Shown here: in pieces, positions 29,614 to 42,537 of the stretch | Layout: the number at the start of each line of letters is the position of its first letter | Position numbering within the stretch: position 1 is the stretch's first letter | NCBI GenBank assembly: GCA_901456055.1 | Contig: CABDWT010000002.1 | Location: forward strand, 806,001 to 870,000 | Origin: Phytobacter ursingii | GTDB lineage: Bacteria > Pseudomonadota > Gammaproteobacteria > Enterobacterales > Enterobacteriaceae | Direction: 5' to 3' | Length of the DNA: 64,000 bases | Notes under the pieces: model-generated | Database searches by the model: none | The model's input: only the letters and a program-made list of their open reading frames with translations | Told to the model about the DNA's origin: nothing | Program-made: the position numbers and the translations under genes

Positions 29614-30622
29614 GGCGGGCATGCGCCTCCAGCACCTGGCGATAGCCAAACAGGCCAACCGAGCCACCGGTATGGATAAACACCACGTTCTCATCCTTAT
29701 GGAAATGCCCTTTCCGAATGAGGTCGATAAGCCCGGCCGCCCCTTTCCCGGAATAGACCGGGTCGAGAAGAATACCCTCATGGCGGGCGAAGAGGGTCAG
29801 CGCCTCCAGCATACTCTCGGTCGGCAGTCCGTAGCCGTCGCCCACGTAATCGCTGTTCGCCACCACCGCCTCGCGCGGCAACTCACCTGGCACCCCCAGC
29901 AACGCCAGCGTGCGTGAAGCCAGATTCCAGACATTCTCTTCCTGCTTCGCCTTCGGCGCGCGAACGCTAATCCCCAGAACCGGCACCTGGCTATTGGTGG
30001 CGGTGAACCCGGCAACCAGCCCGGCTTGTGTACCCGTGCTGCCTGTGGCGTGCACAACGTGATCGATACGCAAGCGTAACTGAGAAGACTGGTAGAGAAG
30101 CTCTTCGGCGCAGGCGACGTAGCCCAGTGCGCCAATGGGGTTTGAACCACCACCGGGAATGATGTAAGGATTATGCCCTTGCTCACGCAGCGTCGCGGCA
30201 TACTCTTCCATTGCCTGTTGCATATCCGTGCCGCCCGGCAGATGGGCAACGATTTCGCCGCCCAGCAAATCATCCAGCAGAATGTTGCCGGAACGTTGAT
30301 AGTCTTCGCCAAAGTCAGTGACGCGTTTTTCCAGCAGCACTTTGGCAGCCAGGCCAAGTTTTGCCGCCCCGGCGATGGTCTGGCGTACGTGGTTCGATTG
30401 CGTTGCCCCCTGGGTAATCACGATATCGGCGTTTTTCGCCAGCGCATCGGCCAGCAGGAATTCCAGCTTACGGGTCTTATTTCCGCCACTGGCAAGCCCT
30501 GTTGCATCATCGCGTTTGATCCATATTTTCGGACCACCCAATAAGGCAGAAAGATTATTCAGAGGCTCCAGAGGGGTGGGAAAATGACCAAGTGAAAGTC
30601 GGGGAAAGCGCGCCAGATGCAT
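29606..30622 (-). CDS. PLP-dependent D-cysteine desulfhydrase / L-cysteate sulfo-lyase family enzyme
   Basis: The 338-residue fold-type II PLP enzyme has the Schiff-base lysine in [11 protein letters not shown] (likely Lys49), the substrate loop [11 protein letters not shown] (71-82) and the PLP-phosphate loop [10 protein letters not shown]. These are shared by DcyD (D-cysteine to pyruvate, H2S and NH3), CuyA (L-cysteate to pyruvate, sulfite and NH3) and ACC deaminase. Sequence alone does not separate DcyD from CuyA. In E. coli DcyD travels with a polar-amino-acid importer, whereas here it heads an operon with a sulfonate-type importer and an Asp/Glu-type racemase, which favours a cysteate-like substrate. 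CTCCTTG-complement AAGGAG precedes the ATG. Confidence 0.85.
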   Translation of the reverse strand: MHLARFPRLSLGHFPTPLEPLNNLSALLGGPKIWIKRDDATGLASGGNKTRKLEFLLADALAKNADIVITQGATQSNHVRQTIAGAAKLGLAAKVLLEKRVTDFGEDYQRSGNILLDDLLGGEIVAHLPGGTDMQQAMEEYAATLREQGHNPYIIPGGGSNPIGALGYVACAEELLYQSSQLRLRIDHVVHATGSTGTQAGLVAGFTATNSQVPVLGISVRAPKAKQEENVWNLASRTLALLGVPGELPREAVVANSDYVGDGYGLPTESMLEALTLFARHEGILLDPVYSGKGAAGLIDLIRKGHFHKDENVVFIHTGGSVGLFGYRQVLEAHARHG

Positions 30623-30793
30623 AACGACTCCTTGCTAAATAAGCGAATAACGGATGGGAGTCACTATACACATCTGATTCTGAGCGCTAATCACCAATAA
30701 TAAATATCGATTTTCACAATTTAGCTAAGTCAGAGAAATAACCTTTCGGATGGCGATTTCTATTACCTGAGAGAATATATTACGTTAAAAAAG

Positions 30794-30823
30794 AATAACC
30801 CCTCTGCATTGAGAGGGGTTATT
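30794..30823 (-). terminator. Rho-independent terminator of rnr
   Basis: AATAACCCCTCT and AGAGGGGTTATT form a perfect 12-bp stem with a loop of about 6 nt. On the minus strand it is followed by CTTTTTT. It lies 20 bp past the rnr stop codon and separates rnr from the inserted operon and rlmB. Confidence 0.88.
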
Positions 30824-30843
30824 AGACGGTATTTCAGGACGGC

Positions 30844-33276
30844 TTATTCAGCTACTTTCTTTTTAGCGGCGCGTTTCGCTTTGGTCGCTGCGGCGATTTT
30901 TTGCGTCTTCGCGGACGGCTTTTTGGCGCTTTTTTCTTTCTTCGGTTTCGCTGAGCCTTTGGCTTTCCGAAATGCGCTATCGGGTTCGAAATTGACTTTC
31001 TTACCGGTCTGACGACGTTTACCCGATGGTTTCGCACCGTTGCCTTTGTTCGCCTTTTCGCGTGCGGTTTTACCGACGTTGCGCGGACCACGTTCACTGG
31101 AGATCAGCGAGAAGTCGATTTTGCGCTCGTCCATATTGACCGCTTCCACACGAACCTGCACTTTGTCGCCCAGACGGTAGGTCTGGCCGCCCGATTCGCC
31201 AATCAAACGCTGACCAACCTGATCGAAGCGATAGTAGTCGTTATCCAGCGTGGAGACGTGCACCAGGCCATCAATAAACAGGTCATCCAGCCGGACAAAG
31301 AAACCAAAACCGGTAACACTGGCGATGACGCCGGAAAAGGTGTTACCCACCTGGTCCTGCATAAAGTCGCATTTCAGCCAGTCAGAGACTTCGCGGGTTG
31401 CTTCATCCGCGCGACGTTCGGTCATTGAACAGTGCTGGCCCAGTTGCAGCATCTCTTCCATAGAGTAATGCCAGCCGCCGGTTTCGGTGCTGTTGCCTGT
31501 ATGGCCTTCATCTTTCGCCAGCAGATATTTGATGGCTCGGTGCAGCGACAGGTCAGGATAACGGCGGATCGGCGAGGTAAAGTGCGCGTAGGATTGCAGC
31601 GCCAGGCCGAAGTGACCGCGATTTTCCGGATCGTAGACCGCCTGCTTCATGGATCGCAGCAGCATAGTTTGCAGCATCTCATGATCGGGACGATCGGCGA
31701 TGGACTCCAGCAGTTCAGCATAATCGCGCGGCTCGGGTTTGTTACCGCCCGGTAGCTCCAGGCCCAACTCCGCCAGGACGGTACGGAAAGAAGTGATCGC
31801 TTCAGTCGTTGGCTTGTCGTGGATACGGAACAGCGCGGGCTCATCCTCTTTCTCAACGAAACGCGCTGCTGAGATATTCGCGAGGATCATGCACTCTTCA
31901 ATCAATTTATGGGCATCATTACGCTGAGTTTGCTCAATGCGCTCAATACGACGCTCGGCGTTGAAGATAAACTTCGCCTCTTCGCTCTCAAAAGAGATAC
32001 CGCCACGTTCGGCACGGGAGGCATCAAGAACTTTATAGAGGTTGTGCAGCTCTTCGATGTGCTTAACCAGCGGCGCATACTGCTCGCGCAGATCCTGATC
32101 GCCCTGCAGTATATGCCAGACCTTGTTATAGGTCAGACGGGCATGGGAGCTCATTACCGCTTCGTAGAAGGTGTAGCTTGTCAGACGACCCCTTGCCGAG
32201 ATGGTCATTTCACAAACCATACACAGACGGTCAACCTGCGGGTTGAGTGAACACAGGCCGTTGGAGAGCACCTCCGGCAGCATCGGCACAACCTGGGATG
32301 GGAAATAGACCGAGGTTCCACGAGCACGCGCCTCATCATCCAGCGGCGTGCCCGGGCGGACGTAATAGCTGACATCGGCAATAGCAACCCACAGGCGCCA
32401 GCCGCCGCCGCGTTTTTTCTCACAATAAACGGCGTCGTCGAAGTCGCGGGCATCTTCACCATCGATGGTGACCAGTGGCAAGGAACGCAGATCTATGCGG
32501 CCCACTTTGGCCTCTTCCGGCACCTGCTCTTTCAGCCCTGAAACCTGTTTTTCAACCGCAGGCGGCCAGACATACGGGATTTCATGAGTTCGCAGCGCCA
32601 TATCAACAGCCATGCCGGTACCCATGTTATCGCCCAGCACTTCAACGATTTTACCGATGGCTTTAGTGCGACGAGTCGGGCGTTGGGTGAGTTCAACCAC
32701 CACCACAAACCCCATGCGTGCGCCCATGATCTCTTCTGGCGGGATCAGTATGTCAAAGCTCAGACGGCTGTCATCCGGCACCACAAAACCGACGCCCGCA
32801 TCGGTAAAGTAGCGGCCGACAATCTGGCTGGTTTTCGGTACCAGGATGCGCACAACACGCGCTTCACGACGACCTTTACGGTCGGCGCCCAGCGGCTGAG
32901 CCAAAATCTGATCGCCGTGGATACACATTTTCATCTGTTCGCTGGAGAGGTACAGATCGTCTTTGCGGCCCTCTACGCGCAGGAAGCCATAGCCATCGCG
33001 ATGACCGATAACCGTTCCTTTGAGCAAATCAAGGCGTTCTGGCAGGGCGTAACACTGACGGCGGGTAAAGACCAGTTGCCCGTCGCGCTCCATGGCGCGC
33101 AGGCGACGGCGCAGTGCTTCGTTTTGCTCTTCGCCTTCGATATTGAGTTCAATCGCCAGCTCTTCACGGCTGGCCGGTTTTTCGCGTTTTGTTAAATGTT
33201 CGAGGATAAATTCGCGGCTGGGGATGGGGTTTGTGTATTTTTCAGCTTCGCGTTCCAGGAAAGGATCGTGTGACAT
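30844..33276 (-). CDS. rnr: Exoribonuclease RNase R
   Basis: The ATG at 33274-33276 ([14 protein letters not shown], after GGAGG) gives 810 residues, close to E. coli RNase R (813); the longer reading overlaps nsrR and is false. Order: N-terminal helix-turn-helix, cold-shock domains, RNB catalytic domain with [19 protein letters not shown] carrying the metal-binding aspartates, S1 domain, and a Lys-rich tail ([27 protein letters not shown]). It degrades structured RNA 3' to 5' and helps tmRNA quality control. It lies 37 bp after nsrR; in E. coli it also continues into rlmB, but here a terminator follows. Confidence 0.97.
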   Translation of the reverse strand: MSHDPFLEREAEKYTNPIPSREFILEHLTKREKPASREELAIELNIEGEEQNEALRRRLRAMERDGQLVFTRRQCYALPERLDLLKGTVIGHRDGYGFLRVEGRKDDLYLSSEQMKMCIHGDQILAQPLGADRKGRREARVVRILVPKTSQIVGRYFTDAGVGFVVPDDSRLSFDILIPPEEIMGARMGFVVVVELTQRPTRRTKAIGKIVEVLGDNMGTGMAVDMALRTHEIPYVWPPAVEKQVSGLKEQVPEEAKVGRIDLRSLPLVTIDGEDARDFDDAVYCEKKRGGGWRLWVAIADVSYYVRPGTPLDDEARARGTSVYFPSQVVPMLPEVLSNGLCSLNPQVDRLCMVCEMTISARGRLTSYTFYEAVMSSHARLTYNKVWHILQGDQDLREQYAPLVKHIEELHNLYKVLDASRAERGGISFESEEAKFIFNAERRIERIEQTQRNDAHKLIEECMILANISAARFVEKEDEPALFRIHDKPTTEAITSFRTVLAELGLELPGGNKPEPRDYAELLESIADRPDHEMLQTMLLRSMKQAVYDPENRGHFGLALQSYAHFTSPIRRYPDLSLHRAIKYLLAKDEGHTGNSTETGGWHYSMEEMLQLGQHCSMTERRADEATREVSDWLKCDFMQDQVGNTFSGVIASVTGFGFFVRLDDLFIDGLVHVSTLDNDYYRFDQVGQRLIGESGGQTYRLGDKVQVRVEAVNMDERKIDFSLISSERGPRNVGKTAREKANKGNGAKPSGKRRQTGKKVNFEPDSAFRKAKGSAKPKKEKSAKKPSAKTQKIAAATKAKRAAKKKVAE

Positions 33277-33313
33277 AGCGGTTCCTCCGTTGTCATCTCT
33301 GGTGGCGATGTTT

Positions 33314-33739
33314 TCAGTCCACCAGCAATAATTTGTAAAGCGGTTGATTCTCTTCAACCAAATCGGCCAGCGTGTAGTTATCCAGCTCCTTGAGAAAACT
33401 TTGCACAGCCTTAGAAAGCGCCCGCTTAAGGCGGCAGGCGGAAGTGATATGGCAAAACTCACTACTGCAGTTAACCAGCGCCAGGGGTTCCAGGTCACGC
33501 ACGACATCGCCAATGCAGATATCTTTCGCTGCCCGACCAAGACGAATCCCGCCATTTTTTCCTCTGACGGCAGCAACGTAACCTTCACGACTAAGTTGAT
33601 TGATTATTTTGACCATATGATTACGGGACACGCCATAAATTTCAGTGACCTCGGTAATGCTGGTCATCTTTCCTTCCGGCAAAGAAGCCATGTAAATCAG
33701 CGCGCGTAATCCGTAATCCGTAAAACTTGTTAACTGCAC
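33314..33739 (-). CDS. nsrR: NO-sensing Rrf2-family repressor NsrR
   Basis: The 141-residue protein equals E. coli NsrR in length. It has an N-terminal winged helix ([38 protein letters not shown]) and the three cluster cysteines at Cys91, Cys96 and Cys102 ([14 protein letters not shown]). NO attack on the iron-sulfur cluster releases it from DNA. One target, ytfE, lies in the window with a matching operator at 1138-1160. First gene of nsrR-rnr. Confidence 0.97.
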   Translation of the reverse strand: MQLTSFTDYGLRALIYMASLPEGKMTSITEVTEIYGVSRNHMVKIINQLSREGYVAAVRGKNGGIRLGRAAKDICIGDVVRDLEPLALVNCSSEFCHITSACRLKRALSKAVQSFLKELDNYTLADLVEENQPLYKLLLVD

Positions 33740-33861
33740 ATCTACCTCAGTAAAAGGGAGAAAGGTGAGATACCTACAGGTATTGACTCTATTGATGATA
33801 AACCAGCCAACAGGAATGCCGCTAATTTATTTGAACTGAAGGGGAAAAAAGCAGGAAGAGT

Positions 33862-33882
33862 GGGGCCTGCCAGGCAAGCCCC
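33862..33882 (-). terminator. Terminator-like hairpin after purA
   Basis: GGGGCCTGCC and GGCAAGCCCC form an almost perfect stem 7 bp beyond the purA stop codon; the T-rich run comes only about 15 nt later on the minus strand, so termination may be inefficient. Confidence 0.5.
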
Positions 33883-33889
33883 GGGATCA

Positions 33890-35211
<1,322 letters not shown>

Positions 35212-35291
35212 AAAAATGGATTCTACCATCGCTTTTTCAGATATACAGCACTTTTTGTACCCAAAATGAGGCAAATCCGACCGTTTTTTGA

Positions 35292-35489
35292 TCAGCCAAT
35301 CGTTTTCCTCAACATGTAGTAGATAACGATACCGGCGACCACAAGACCCCCTCCAAAGCGACGCAGCAGGTTATCTGGCAATGTGCTCATCGTGGCAATC
35401 ATTCGCCGCCAGGCTCGGGGATAAAGCATCGGACCGAGCCCTTCAAATACCAGCACGAGCGCCAGTGCCAGCCAGATTGTTGCGTTCAT
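35292..35489 (-). CDS. yjeT: Small DUF2065 inner-membrane protein YjeT
   Basis: The 65-residue protein equals E. coli YjeT in length and has two hydrophobic segments (ATIWLALALVLVFEGLGPML and GGGLVVAGIVIYYMLRK). Function unknown. It lies between hflC and purA as in E. coli. Confidence 0.93.
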   Translation of the reverse strand: MNATIWLALALVLVFEGLGPMLYPRAWRRMIATMSTLPDNLLRRFGGGLVVAGIVIYYMLRKTIG

Positions 35490-35508
35490 TTTTTATCCTT
35501 ATAAAAAG

Positions 35509-35540
35509 AAAACCACCGTCCTGATAAGGCCGGTGGTTTT
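35509..35540 (-). terminator. Hairpin/terminator between hflC and yjeT
   Basis: AAACCACCG and CGGTGGTTT form a perfect stem with a loop of about 12 nt, 25 bp after the hflC stop codon. On the minus strand the stem is followed by TCTTTTTAT. Confidence 0.7.
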
Positions 35541-35564
35541 GACGTCTAAACCGATGAGGTCAGT

Positions 35565-36569
35565 TTAACGTGTCGCGGAAGTCGGTGTCTTCATGTAGCG
35601 GAAGAAATCGCTATCCGGGCTGAGCACCATCACATCCTGGTTGCTCTGGAAACTGCTTTCGTAAGCACGCAGGCTACGAATAAAGGCGTAGAAGTCTGGA
35701 TCCTGGCTAAAGGCGTCAGCAAACAGTTTTGCTGCTTCGGCATCGCCTTCACCACGCAGGATACGGCCCTGACGCTCAGATTCCGCCAGTGTCTTCGTGA
35801 CTTCATAATCAGCCGCTGCGCGCAGTTTTTCAGCCTCTTCCTGACCCTGAGAACGGTGGCGACGGGCAACCGCCTCACGCTCAGCACGCATACGGTTGAA
35901 GATCGCTTCTGAAACTTCGGTTGGCAGGTTGATCTGCTTGATACGCACATCAACAACTTCAATACCCAGAGCCGCCATACTGTTCGGGTTCACCACGGGC
36001 ACTTTGCCGTTGGTTTCAGCCTGAACGCGCTCCGCCGCTTTAGCGATTTCGTTATCCGCCGCTGGCGTGGTCACTTCGTCTACCGTACCCGCAGAGCCGG
36101 AGTTCAGCGCGTCACGTACTTCCAGCGTCAGGCGACCACGGGAATCAGTCACGATGTCTTTGACATCCAGGCGACCAATTTCAGAACGCAGACGGTCCGA
36201 GAATTTACGTTTCAGCAGTACTTCTGCCTGAGAGACATCGCCGCCGCCCGTTGCCAGGAAGTAACGGCTGAAATCGCTGATTCGCCACTTAATATACGAG
36301 TCGACAATCAGGTCTTTCTTCTCTTTAGTCACGAAACGATCGGCCTGGTTATCCATCGTCTGAATACGCGCGTCCATCATTTTAACGGACTGAATAAAAG
36401 GCACTTTGAAATGTAGGCCAGGCTCATAAATTACCGGCTTTTTATCGCCGTCACGCACGACGCTGCTGAACTGGAATTTGATCCCGCGTTCACCCTCTTT
36501 TACGACAAAAATAGAGGTGTAGAGCACTACCAGCGCGATGATGATAATCGCGATAACTGACTTACGCAT
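35565..36569 (-). CDS. hflC: FtsH-regulating membrane protein HflC
   Basis: The 334-residue protein equals E. coli HflC in length. An N-terminal membrane anchor (VIAIIIIALVVLYTSIFVV) is followed by an SPFH/band-7 domain and a long helical C-terminus (REAVARRHRSQGQEEAEKLRAAADYE). It forms the periplasmic HflKC cage around the protease FtsH. It starts 2 bp after hflK. Confidence 0.97.
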   Translation of the reverse strand: MRKSVIAIIIIALVVLYTSIFVVKEGERGIKFQFSSVVRDGDKKPVIYEPGLHFKVPFIQSVKMMDARIQTMDNQADRFVTKEKKDLIVDSYIKWRISDFSRYFLATGGGDVSQAEVLLKRKFSDRLRSEIGRLDVKDIVTDSRGRLTLEVRDALNSGSAGTVDEVTTPAADNEIAKAAERVQAETNGKVPVVNPNSMAALGIEVVDVRIKQINLPTEVSEAIFNRMRAEREAVARRHRSQGQEEAEKLRAAADYEVTKTLAESERQGRILRGEGDAEAAKLFADAFSQDPDFYAFIRSLRAYESSFQSNQDVMVLSPDSDFFRYMKTPTSATR

Positions 36570-36571
36570 CG

Positions 36572-37837
36572 TTATTCCCCCTGACGCTGATAGTCGTTAC
36601 GCTGCGCGTTAGCGCGGCGTTGGTCCATGATGTCGCCCTGACTGATGGACGATGAATTGCTCGCACCGCTGTTACCGGAAGAGGACGCAGGCGGCAGGCG
36701 CAGAAGGTTGTTCGCGCCACTGCTATCGCTCTTTGCCGCAGGTGCATTCCCGCCTTTCAGCATCTGGTCAAGCGGCAGAACCATCAGGTTGCCGCCTTTA
36801 TCGTTGACCAGCACTTTACGGGTATGGCTCAGGACTTTTTCCATGGTCTCAATATAAAGACGCTCACGGGTAATTTCCGGCGCGGCTTTATACTCAGGCA
36901 GAATCTTCGCAAAGCGAGCCACTTCACCCTGGGCTTCCAGAATGGTTTGGGTCTTGTACGCACGCGCTTCTTCCAGGATACGCTGTGCCTGACCATTTGC
37001 GCGTGGCTGCACTTCGTTGGTGTACGCTTCCGCTTCACGGATGAATTGCTGCTCGTTTTCACGTGCGGCAATCGCATCATCAAACGCGGCTTTGACCTCT
37101 TCTGGCGGACGCGCCGCCTGGAAGTTGACGTCCAGCAGCGTGATGCCCATATTGTACGGTCTGATGGTCTCTTCCAGCTCACGCTGGGTATCGCTTCGGA
37201 TAACGGTACGACCTTCCGTCAGGATGCGGTCCATGCCGTATTTACCAATTACGCCACGCAGCGCACTGTCTGTCGCCTGGCGCAGGCTGTCATCCGCGCT
37301 GGTTACACTGTAAAGATAACGTTCAGGATCGGTCACGCGGTACTGCACGTTCATTTCGACGCGCACGACGTTTTCATCGGACGTTAACATCACACCGGAC
37401 GCTGCCAGTTCGCGAACGGACTCAACGTTTACCGCCGTCACGTTATCGATAAAGGTCGGTTTCCAGTTCAGACCTGGCTCTACCAGATGGCTGAATTTAC
37501 CGAAACGGGTTACAACGCCACGTTCCGCTTCTTTGATGGTGTAGAACCCACTGGCAGCCCAGATAATCACGGCGGCAGCCGCAACGATGCTGACGATACG
37601 GCCGCCAACATGGCCACGAGGGCCGGAAGGTTGTTGGCCTGCGCCACCTGAACCGGTGCCTTTGCCCCCGCCCAGGCCGCCGAGTTTTTTGCTCAGTTTA
37701 CGGAAGATATCATCCAGATCAGGTGGCCCCTGATCGCGACCGCCTTTGTTTCCATTTCCCTCAGAGTTGCCGCCTGGTTTGCTGCTTCCCCACGGGTCGC
37801 GGTCTTGTCCGTTGTTACCGGGCTGATTCCACGCCAT
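36572..37837 (-). CDS. hflK: FtsH-regulating membrane protein HflK
   Basis: The 421-residue protein (E. coli 419) has a Gly/Gln/Asn-rich N-terminal segment, one membrane helix (about residues 79-98) and a band-7/SPFH domain with a long coiled helix. The Ser/Asn-rich C-terminal tail (SSSGNSGASNSSS) is typical. It acts with HflC as a large membrane complex modulating FtsH. It is 140 bp downstream of hflX. Confidence 0.97.
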   Translation of the reverse strand: MAWNQPGNNGQDRDPWGSSKPGGNSEGNGNKGGRDQGPPDLDDIFRKLSKKLGGLGGGKGTGSGGAGQQPSGPRGHVGGRIVSIVAAAAVIIWAASGFYTIKEAERGVVTRFGKFSHLVEPGLNWKPTFIDNVTAVNVESVRELAASGVMLTSDENVVRVEMNVQYRVTDPERYLYSVTSADDSLRQATDSALRGVIGKYGMDRILTEGRTVIRSDTQRELEETIRPYNMGITLLDVNFQAARPPEEVKAAFDDAIAARENEQQFIREAEAYTNEVQPRANGQAQRILEEARAYKTQTILEAQGEVARFAKILPEYKAAPEITRERLYIETMEKVLSHTRKVLVNDKGGNLMVLPLDQMLKGGNAPAAKSDSSGANNLLRLPPASSSGNSGASNSSSISQGDIMDQRRANAQRNDYQRQGE

Positions 37838-37977
37838 GTATGTGCTCCATATTTGTTATGCGGTTTTACCCTTCATGCTTTGGGCTGCCTCTTTGTTGGT
37901 GGCCTTGATTTGCCGCCACGATGCAACCCAAATTATTTTAGGTACCCCCAAAGGGGAAAATCCTTCTGGCCAACCGG

Positions 37978-39258
37978 TCAGACGACGTAGTCTTCCAGTG
38001 CCGGTTCTTGTTTACAGAGACGACGCCAGTCCACAATTGGCATACGCACCTGTATGCCCAGACTCCCGTCTTCCTCCATCCACTCTTTTTCGATGGCCTG
38101 AAGCTGATAAAAACGACTTCTCAGACGACCTTCTTTTGCCGGCAAGCGCAACGTATGCTGCGCAACCTCGCCAGACAGTCGCTCTGTTAAAGCCTGGAAT
38201 AACAGTGGTACGCCGACTCCGGTCTGGGCGGAAAGCCACACCCGAATCGGTTTATTTTCATCATCACGGTCGATACGCGGCTCAAAATCATCCAGCATAT
38301 CGATCTTGTTCATCACCAGCAGCGTCGGAATTTCATGTGCATCGATCTCCTCAAGCACAATGTTCACCGCCTCGATGTTGTCAGCGACACGCACATCCGC
38401 AGCGTCAATGACATGCAATAACAGCGTCGCCTGCCGGGTTTCCTGCAACGTCGCTTTAAACGCCGCCACCAGATCATGTGGCAAATGGCGAATAAACCCA
38501 ACGGTATCCGCCAGTACGGTTTCACCTACGTCAGCAACATCAATACGACGCAGGGTCGGGTCCAGTGTGGCGAACAGTTGATCCGCCGCGTACACCTGGG
38601 CCTCGGTTATCTGATTAAACAGGGAGGATTTGCCGGCGTTGGTATAACCCACCAGCGACACCGTTGGAATATCCGCTTTCATGCGCGAGCGGCGTCCCTG
38701 TTCACGCTGCTTTTCCACTTTCTCAAGCCGCGAGAGGATTTGCATAATACGATTACGCAGTAAACGACGGTCGGTTTCGAGCTGGGTTTCACCCGGGCCA
38801 CGCAAACCAATCCCGCCCTTCTGTCTTTCAAGGTGGGTCCAGCCACGCACTAAACGCGTCGCTAAATGGCGCAACTGTGCCAGCTCAACCTGCAGCTTAC
38901 CTTCATGGGTACGCGCACGCTGGGCGAAAATATCTAATATCAACCCCGTGCGATCGATGACACGGCATTCACATAACGCTTCAAGATTACGTTCCTGGGC
39001 CGGACTCAATGCGTGATCAAATAAAACAACAGAAGCCCCTGTCGCTTTTACGGCTTCCGCAATTTCGACAGCCTTACCTTCACCTACAAAATACTTGGGG
39101 TGCGGTGCTTTACGGCTACCAGTAATCACCTGCATTGCTTCGACACCGGCGGAAGAGACCAGAGATTCAAACTCCTGGAGATCTTCCATATCTTTGTCTT
39201 GCGAAAAATAGATGTGTACCAGCACCGCCTGCTCACCGGCTTCATAACGGTCAAACAA
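37978..39258 (-). CDS. hflX: Ribosome-splitting GTPase HflX
   Basis: The 426-residue protein equals E. coli HflX. It has an N-terminal glycine-rich ATP-binding region ([15 protein letters not shown]), then the G domain: G1 [11 protein letters not shown]3 DTVGF and G4 NKID. It rescues stalled ribosomes, for instance after heat shock. Downstream of hfq by 74 bp in the amiB-mutL-miaA-hfq-hflXKC superoperon. Confidence 0.97.
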   Translation of the reverse strand: MFDRYEAGEQAVLVHIYFSQDKDMEDLQEFESLVSSAGVEAMQVITGSRKAPHPKYFVGEGKAVEIAEAVKATGASVVLFDHALSPAQERNLEALCECRVIDRTGLILDIFAQRARTHEGKLQVELAQLRHLATRLVRGWTHLERQKGGIGLRGPGETQLETDRRLLRNRIMQILSRLEKVEKQREQGRRSRMKADIPTVSLVGYTNAGKSSLFNQITEAQVYAADQLFATLDPTLRRIDVADVGETVLADTVGFIRHLPHDLVAAFKATLQETRQATLLLHVIDAADVRVADNIEAVNIVLEEIDAHEIPTLLVMNKIDMLDDFEPRIDRDDENKPIRVWLSAQTGVGVPLLFQALTERLSGEVAQHTLRLPAKEGRLRSRFYQLQAIEKEWMEEDGSLGIQVRMPIVDWRRLCKQEPALEDYVV

Positions 39259-39332
39259 GCGTAAACTCTCCTAAAATACCAGCGGGGAACTCAGAATCCT
39301 GGCTCCCCGACATGGAAAAACAGCCATCAACC

Positions 39333-39650
<318 letters not shown>

Positions 39651-39734
39651 TTATATGCTTGTTTTGTACTTAGAACCCGGGAGTTCTGAAAACTGCGTAA
39701 AATTTTGCGCACGATACAACTTGATTGTACACAT

Positions 39735-40685
39735 TCAATTCGCGATCGCACCAATAACCTGTAACACTTCGTTGTATGACTCTTGGGGCTTTTCACTGTC
39801 TAACCAGTGAACGCCATCCCAGCCACGCAACCAGGTTATTTGCCGCTTCGCTAACTGCCTCGTGGCGCAAACACCTCTGTAAACCATTTCGTCGTAGGAT
39901 ATTTCGCCTTCAAGATACGACCACATCTGGCGATAACCCACACAACGAACGGAAGGCATATCCGTATGCAAATCTCCGCGAGCAAAAAGCGCCCGCACTT
40001 CTGCTTCAAAACCCGAAGCTAACATCTGATGAAAACGCTGCTCAATTCGCTGATGGAGCAGTTCACGGCTCGCCGGGGCGATGGCGAACTGATGCACCTG
40101 ATACGGCAGAGTCTCTCCAGACGTTTGCGTCAGATCTGTTAAAGTTTTACCCGAAATGAAAAAAACTTCCAGTGCCCGGGAAAGCCTTTGCGGATCATTT
40201 GGATGGATTCGCGCTGCGGCTACAGGATCAATGGTCTGTAACTGCTGATGCAATGCGTCCCATCCATGCTCTGCTGCTTGTCTTTCAATTTCTGCTCGTA
40301 CCGCAGGGTCCGCTGATGGCAAAGGGGACAACCCTTCCAGCAGCGCCTTAAAGTAAAGCATTGTGCCGCCAACCAGCAGGGGAATGCGCCCTTCTGCGGT
40401 AATCTCCGCCATAGCGGCCAGCGCATCGCGGCGAAAATCGGCCGCGGAGTACGCCTGCGCCGGGTCAAGAATATCTAACAACCGGTGCGGAGCGGCACGT
40501 AATTCTGCGGCATTCGGTTTCGCCGTACCGATATCCATCCCCTGATAGATAAGGGCTGAATCCACGCTTATCAACTCAACTGGCAAAACTTTACGTAACT
40601 CAATGGCTAATGCCGTTTTGCCGGAGGCCGTCGGCCCCATCAAAAAAATAGCCTTAGGCAGGCCAGCCTTGCTTACATCACTCAT
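39735..40685 (-). CDS. miaA: tRNA dimethylallyltransferase MiaA
   Basis: The 316-residue protein equals E. coli MiaA. It has the P-loop GPTASGKT (17-24), [16 protein letters not shown] and the tRNA-binding region [15 protein letters not shown]. It adds dimethylallyl to A37 of tRNAs reading UNN codons. Its start lies within the 3' end of mutL (8-bp overlap). Confidence 0.97.
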   Translation of the reverse strand: MSDVSKAGLPKAIFLMGPTASGKTALAIELRKVLPVELISVDSALIYQGMDIGTAKPNAAELRAAPHRLLDILDPAQAYSAADFRRDALAAMAEITAEGRIPLLVGGTMLYFKALLEGLSPLPSADPAVRAEIERQAAEHGWDALHQQLQTIDPVAAARIHPNDPQRLSRALEVFFISGKTLTDLTQTSGETLPYQVHQFAIAPASRELLHQRIEQRFHQMLASGFEAEVRALFARGDLHTDMPSVRCVGYRQMWSYLEGEISYDEMVYRGVCATRQLAKRQITWLRGWDGVHWLDSEKPQESYNEVLQVIGAIAN

Positions 40686-42528
40686 GTTTCAGGGCATTCA
40701 TCGCCATAGATAAATCAACAGGTTGTAACAAACCATCTGGCGGGGTCTTAACCAGATGCGGACAAAGACGCTCGACGTCGGTAAGCAGGCTAATGGCCTG
40801 CGCCATATTCCACTGGGTGTGCTCGCTCGCCAGATGACGGGCCAGCCAGTGGGAAACATTCATCGCATCAATCTCTGTCTGCTGCGCCAGGTAGCCTATC
40901 AGTTCAGGAATCAAGATTTGTAAATTTTGTTGTCGTAAGGGTAAAGGCACGGCGCGAATCGTAACGTGTTGGCCATCCGGTACAAATTCGATACCCATTT
41001 CGGCCAGTACAGGCTGCGCGCGTTTTAATGCGGCATTTTCTTGCGACGAAACTTTTAGACGCACGGGAATGAGTAGCGGCTGCCCACACACCGGGCCGCC
41101 ATTCGGCGACAATTGCGCCTGCCGCAACCAACGTTCCGCCACGGGTAACGCCAGTAACGCTACCCTGCCGCCGCGTTCGAGCAAAGCAAAAGCAGGCGCG
41201 ACAACCGTCAGTACTCGCCCAAAACTCTGGCTGTGCGCGTCCAGAACGGGAGCGGCCTCTTTGACGACATCCGCTTTACGTTCGGCAGCCGGGGTTTCCA
41301 GTAACTGGCGGTACAGTGCGCCTTGCTGCTTCTGATAACCCGGCTGTGCGTTTGGCCACGATGGAGCACGGGAAGAACCTGCCGAAGAAACTCCTGATGA
41401 AACAGACGCTCGTGGCGCGGGCTCGCGCATCACCGAGGGTTCGGCAAAGTGATTGCGCCCGGCGGCAATGCGGTTTTCCGGTATCGGGCGCGGTACGGGT
41501 TCATCTTCCAGCGGTAACGTTGTCGCGGTCTGCTGTTGCAGTACGCTCAGCACGCCCTGGTAGATAAAGTCATGCACCAGCCTGGACTGGTGAAAACGCA
41601 CTTCATGTTTGGCCGGATGTACGTTCACATCGACCTGATGCGGGTCTATCTCTAAATAGAGTACAAATGCCGGCTGCTGATCGGCCCCAAGCTTGTCTTC
41701 ACAGGCCTGACGAATCGCATGATTAATCAGCCGATCGCGCATCATACGGCCATTCACATAGCAATACTGGATTTCGGCAAACGCGGAGGTGGTCGCCGTG
41801 GGCTCGGCCACCCAGCCACGTAGCGCCAGGTCTCCGTGCTGCCATTCGATTTCCAGCGCCTGCTCCAGAAATGCAGTACCGCAAATGGCCCCCAGTCGCC
41901 GCTCTTTTTGCCCGTTCTGGGTCACCGCACGGTACTGGCGCATCATTTTACCGTTATGGCTCAGGTTGATGGTGACATCAAAACGCGCCAACGCGATGCG
42001 TCGAACGACTTCATCGATATGACCAAATTCGGTTTTTTCGGTACGCATGAATTTGCGCCGCGCCGGGGTGTTATAGAAGAGGTCCAGCACTTCCAGCGTG
42101 GTACCAACGGGATGGGCGGCCGGTTTAACCGTGACGTCCATATCGCGGCCTTCCGCATAAGCCTGCCAGGCTTCCTGCTGTTCGGCGGTGCGCGAGGTGA
42201 GCGTCAAACGCGAAACAGAGCTAATACTGGCCAGCGCTTCACCGCGAAACCCCAGGCTAATGATGGCTTCCAGATCGTCAAGCGAGGCGATTTTACTGGT
42301 GGCATGACGTGCCAGCGCCAGCGCCAGCTCATCTTTTTTAATGCCGCCGCCGTTATCGCGAATGCGGATGAGCTTAGCTCCGCCGCGTTCAATGTCGATA
42401 TCGATGCGGGTCGCGCCCGCATCCAGGCTGTTTTCCACCAGCTCCTTCACCACCGAGGCAGGGCGTTCCACCACTTCGCCAGCGGCGATTTGGTTCGCAA
42501 GCTGTGGCGGCAAAACCTGAATCGGCAT
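40678..42528 (-). CDS. mutL: DNA mismatch repair protein MutL
   Basis: The 616-residue protein (E. coli 615) has the GHKL ATPase motifs [15 protein letters not shown] and [10 protein letters not shown] in the first 120 residues. A variable Pro/Ser-rich linker (about 330-430) leads to the C-terminal dimerisation domain. It couples MutS mismatch recognition to MutH and UvrD. It starts 9 bp after amiB. Confidence 0.97.
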   Translation of the reverse strand: MPIQVLPPQLANQIAAGEVVERPASVVKELVENSLDAGATRIDIDIERGGAKLIRIRDNGGGIKKDELALALARHATSKIASLDDLEAIISLGFRGEALASISSVSRLTLTSRTAEQQEAWQAYAEGRDMDVTVKPAAHPVGTTLEVLDLFYNTPARRKFMRTEKTEFGHIDEVVRRIALARFDVTINLSHNGKMMRQYRAVTQNGQKERRLGAICGTAFLEQALEIEWQHGDLALRGWVAEPTATTSAFAEIQYCYVNGRMMRDRLINHAIRQACEDKLGADQQPAFVLYLEIDPHQVDVNVHPAKHEVRFHQSRLVHDFIYQGVLSVLQQQTATTLPLEDEPVPRPIPENRIAAGRNHFAEPSVMREPAPRASVSSGVSSAGSSRAPSWPNAQPGYQKQQGALYRQLLETPAAERKADVVKEAAPVLDAHSQSFGRVLTVVAPAFALLERGGRVALLALPVAERWLRQAQLSPNGGPVCGQPLLIPVRLKVSSQENAALKRAQPVLAEMGIEFVPDGQHVTIRAVPLPLRQQNLQILIPELIGYLAQQTEIDAMNVSHWLARHLASEHTQWNMAQAISLLTDVERLCPHLVKTPPDGLLQPVDLSMAMNALKHE

Positions 42529-42537
42529 GAAGTCTCC

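Noticed and set aside
33277-33588. A 104-residue N-terminal extension of RNase R overlapping nsrR
   Set aside because: It is the nsrR region read in another frame. The ATG at 33276 has a perfect GGAGG and matches the known RNase R N-terminus.
36645-36857. Small plus-strand frames opposite hflK and hflC
   Set aside because: They are antisense shadows of conserved genes without ribosome binding sites or family features.
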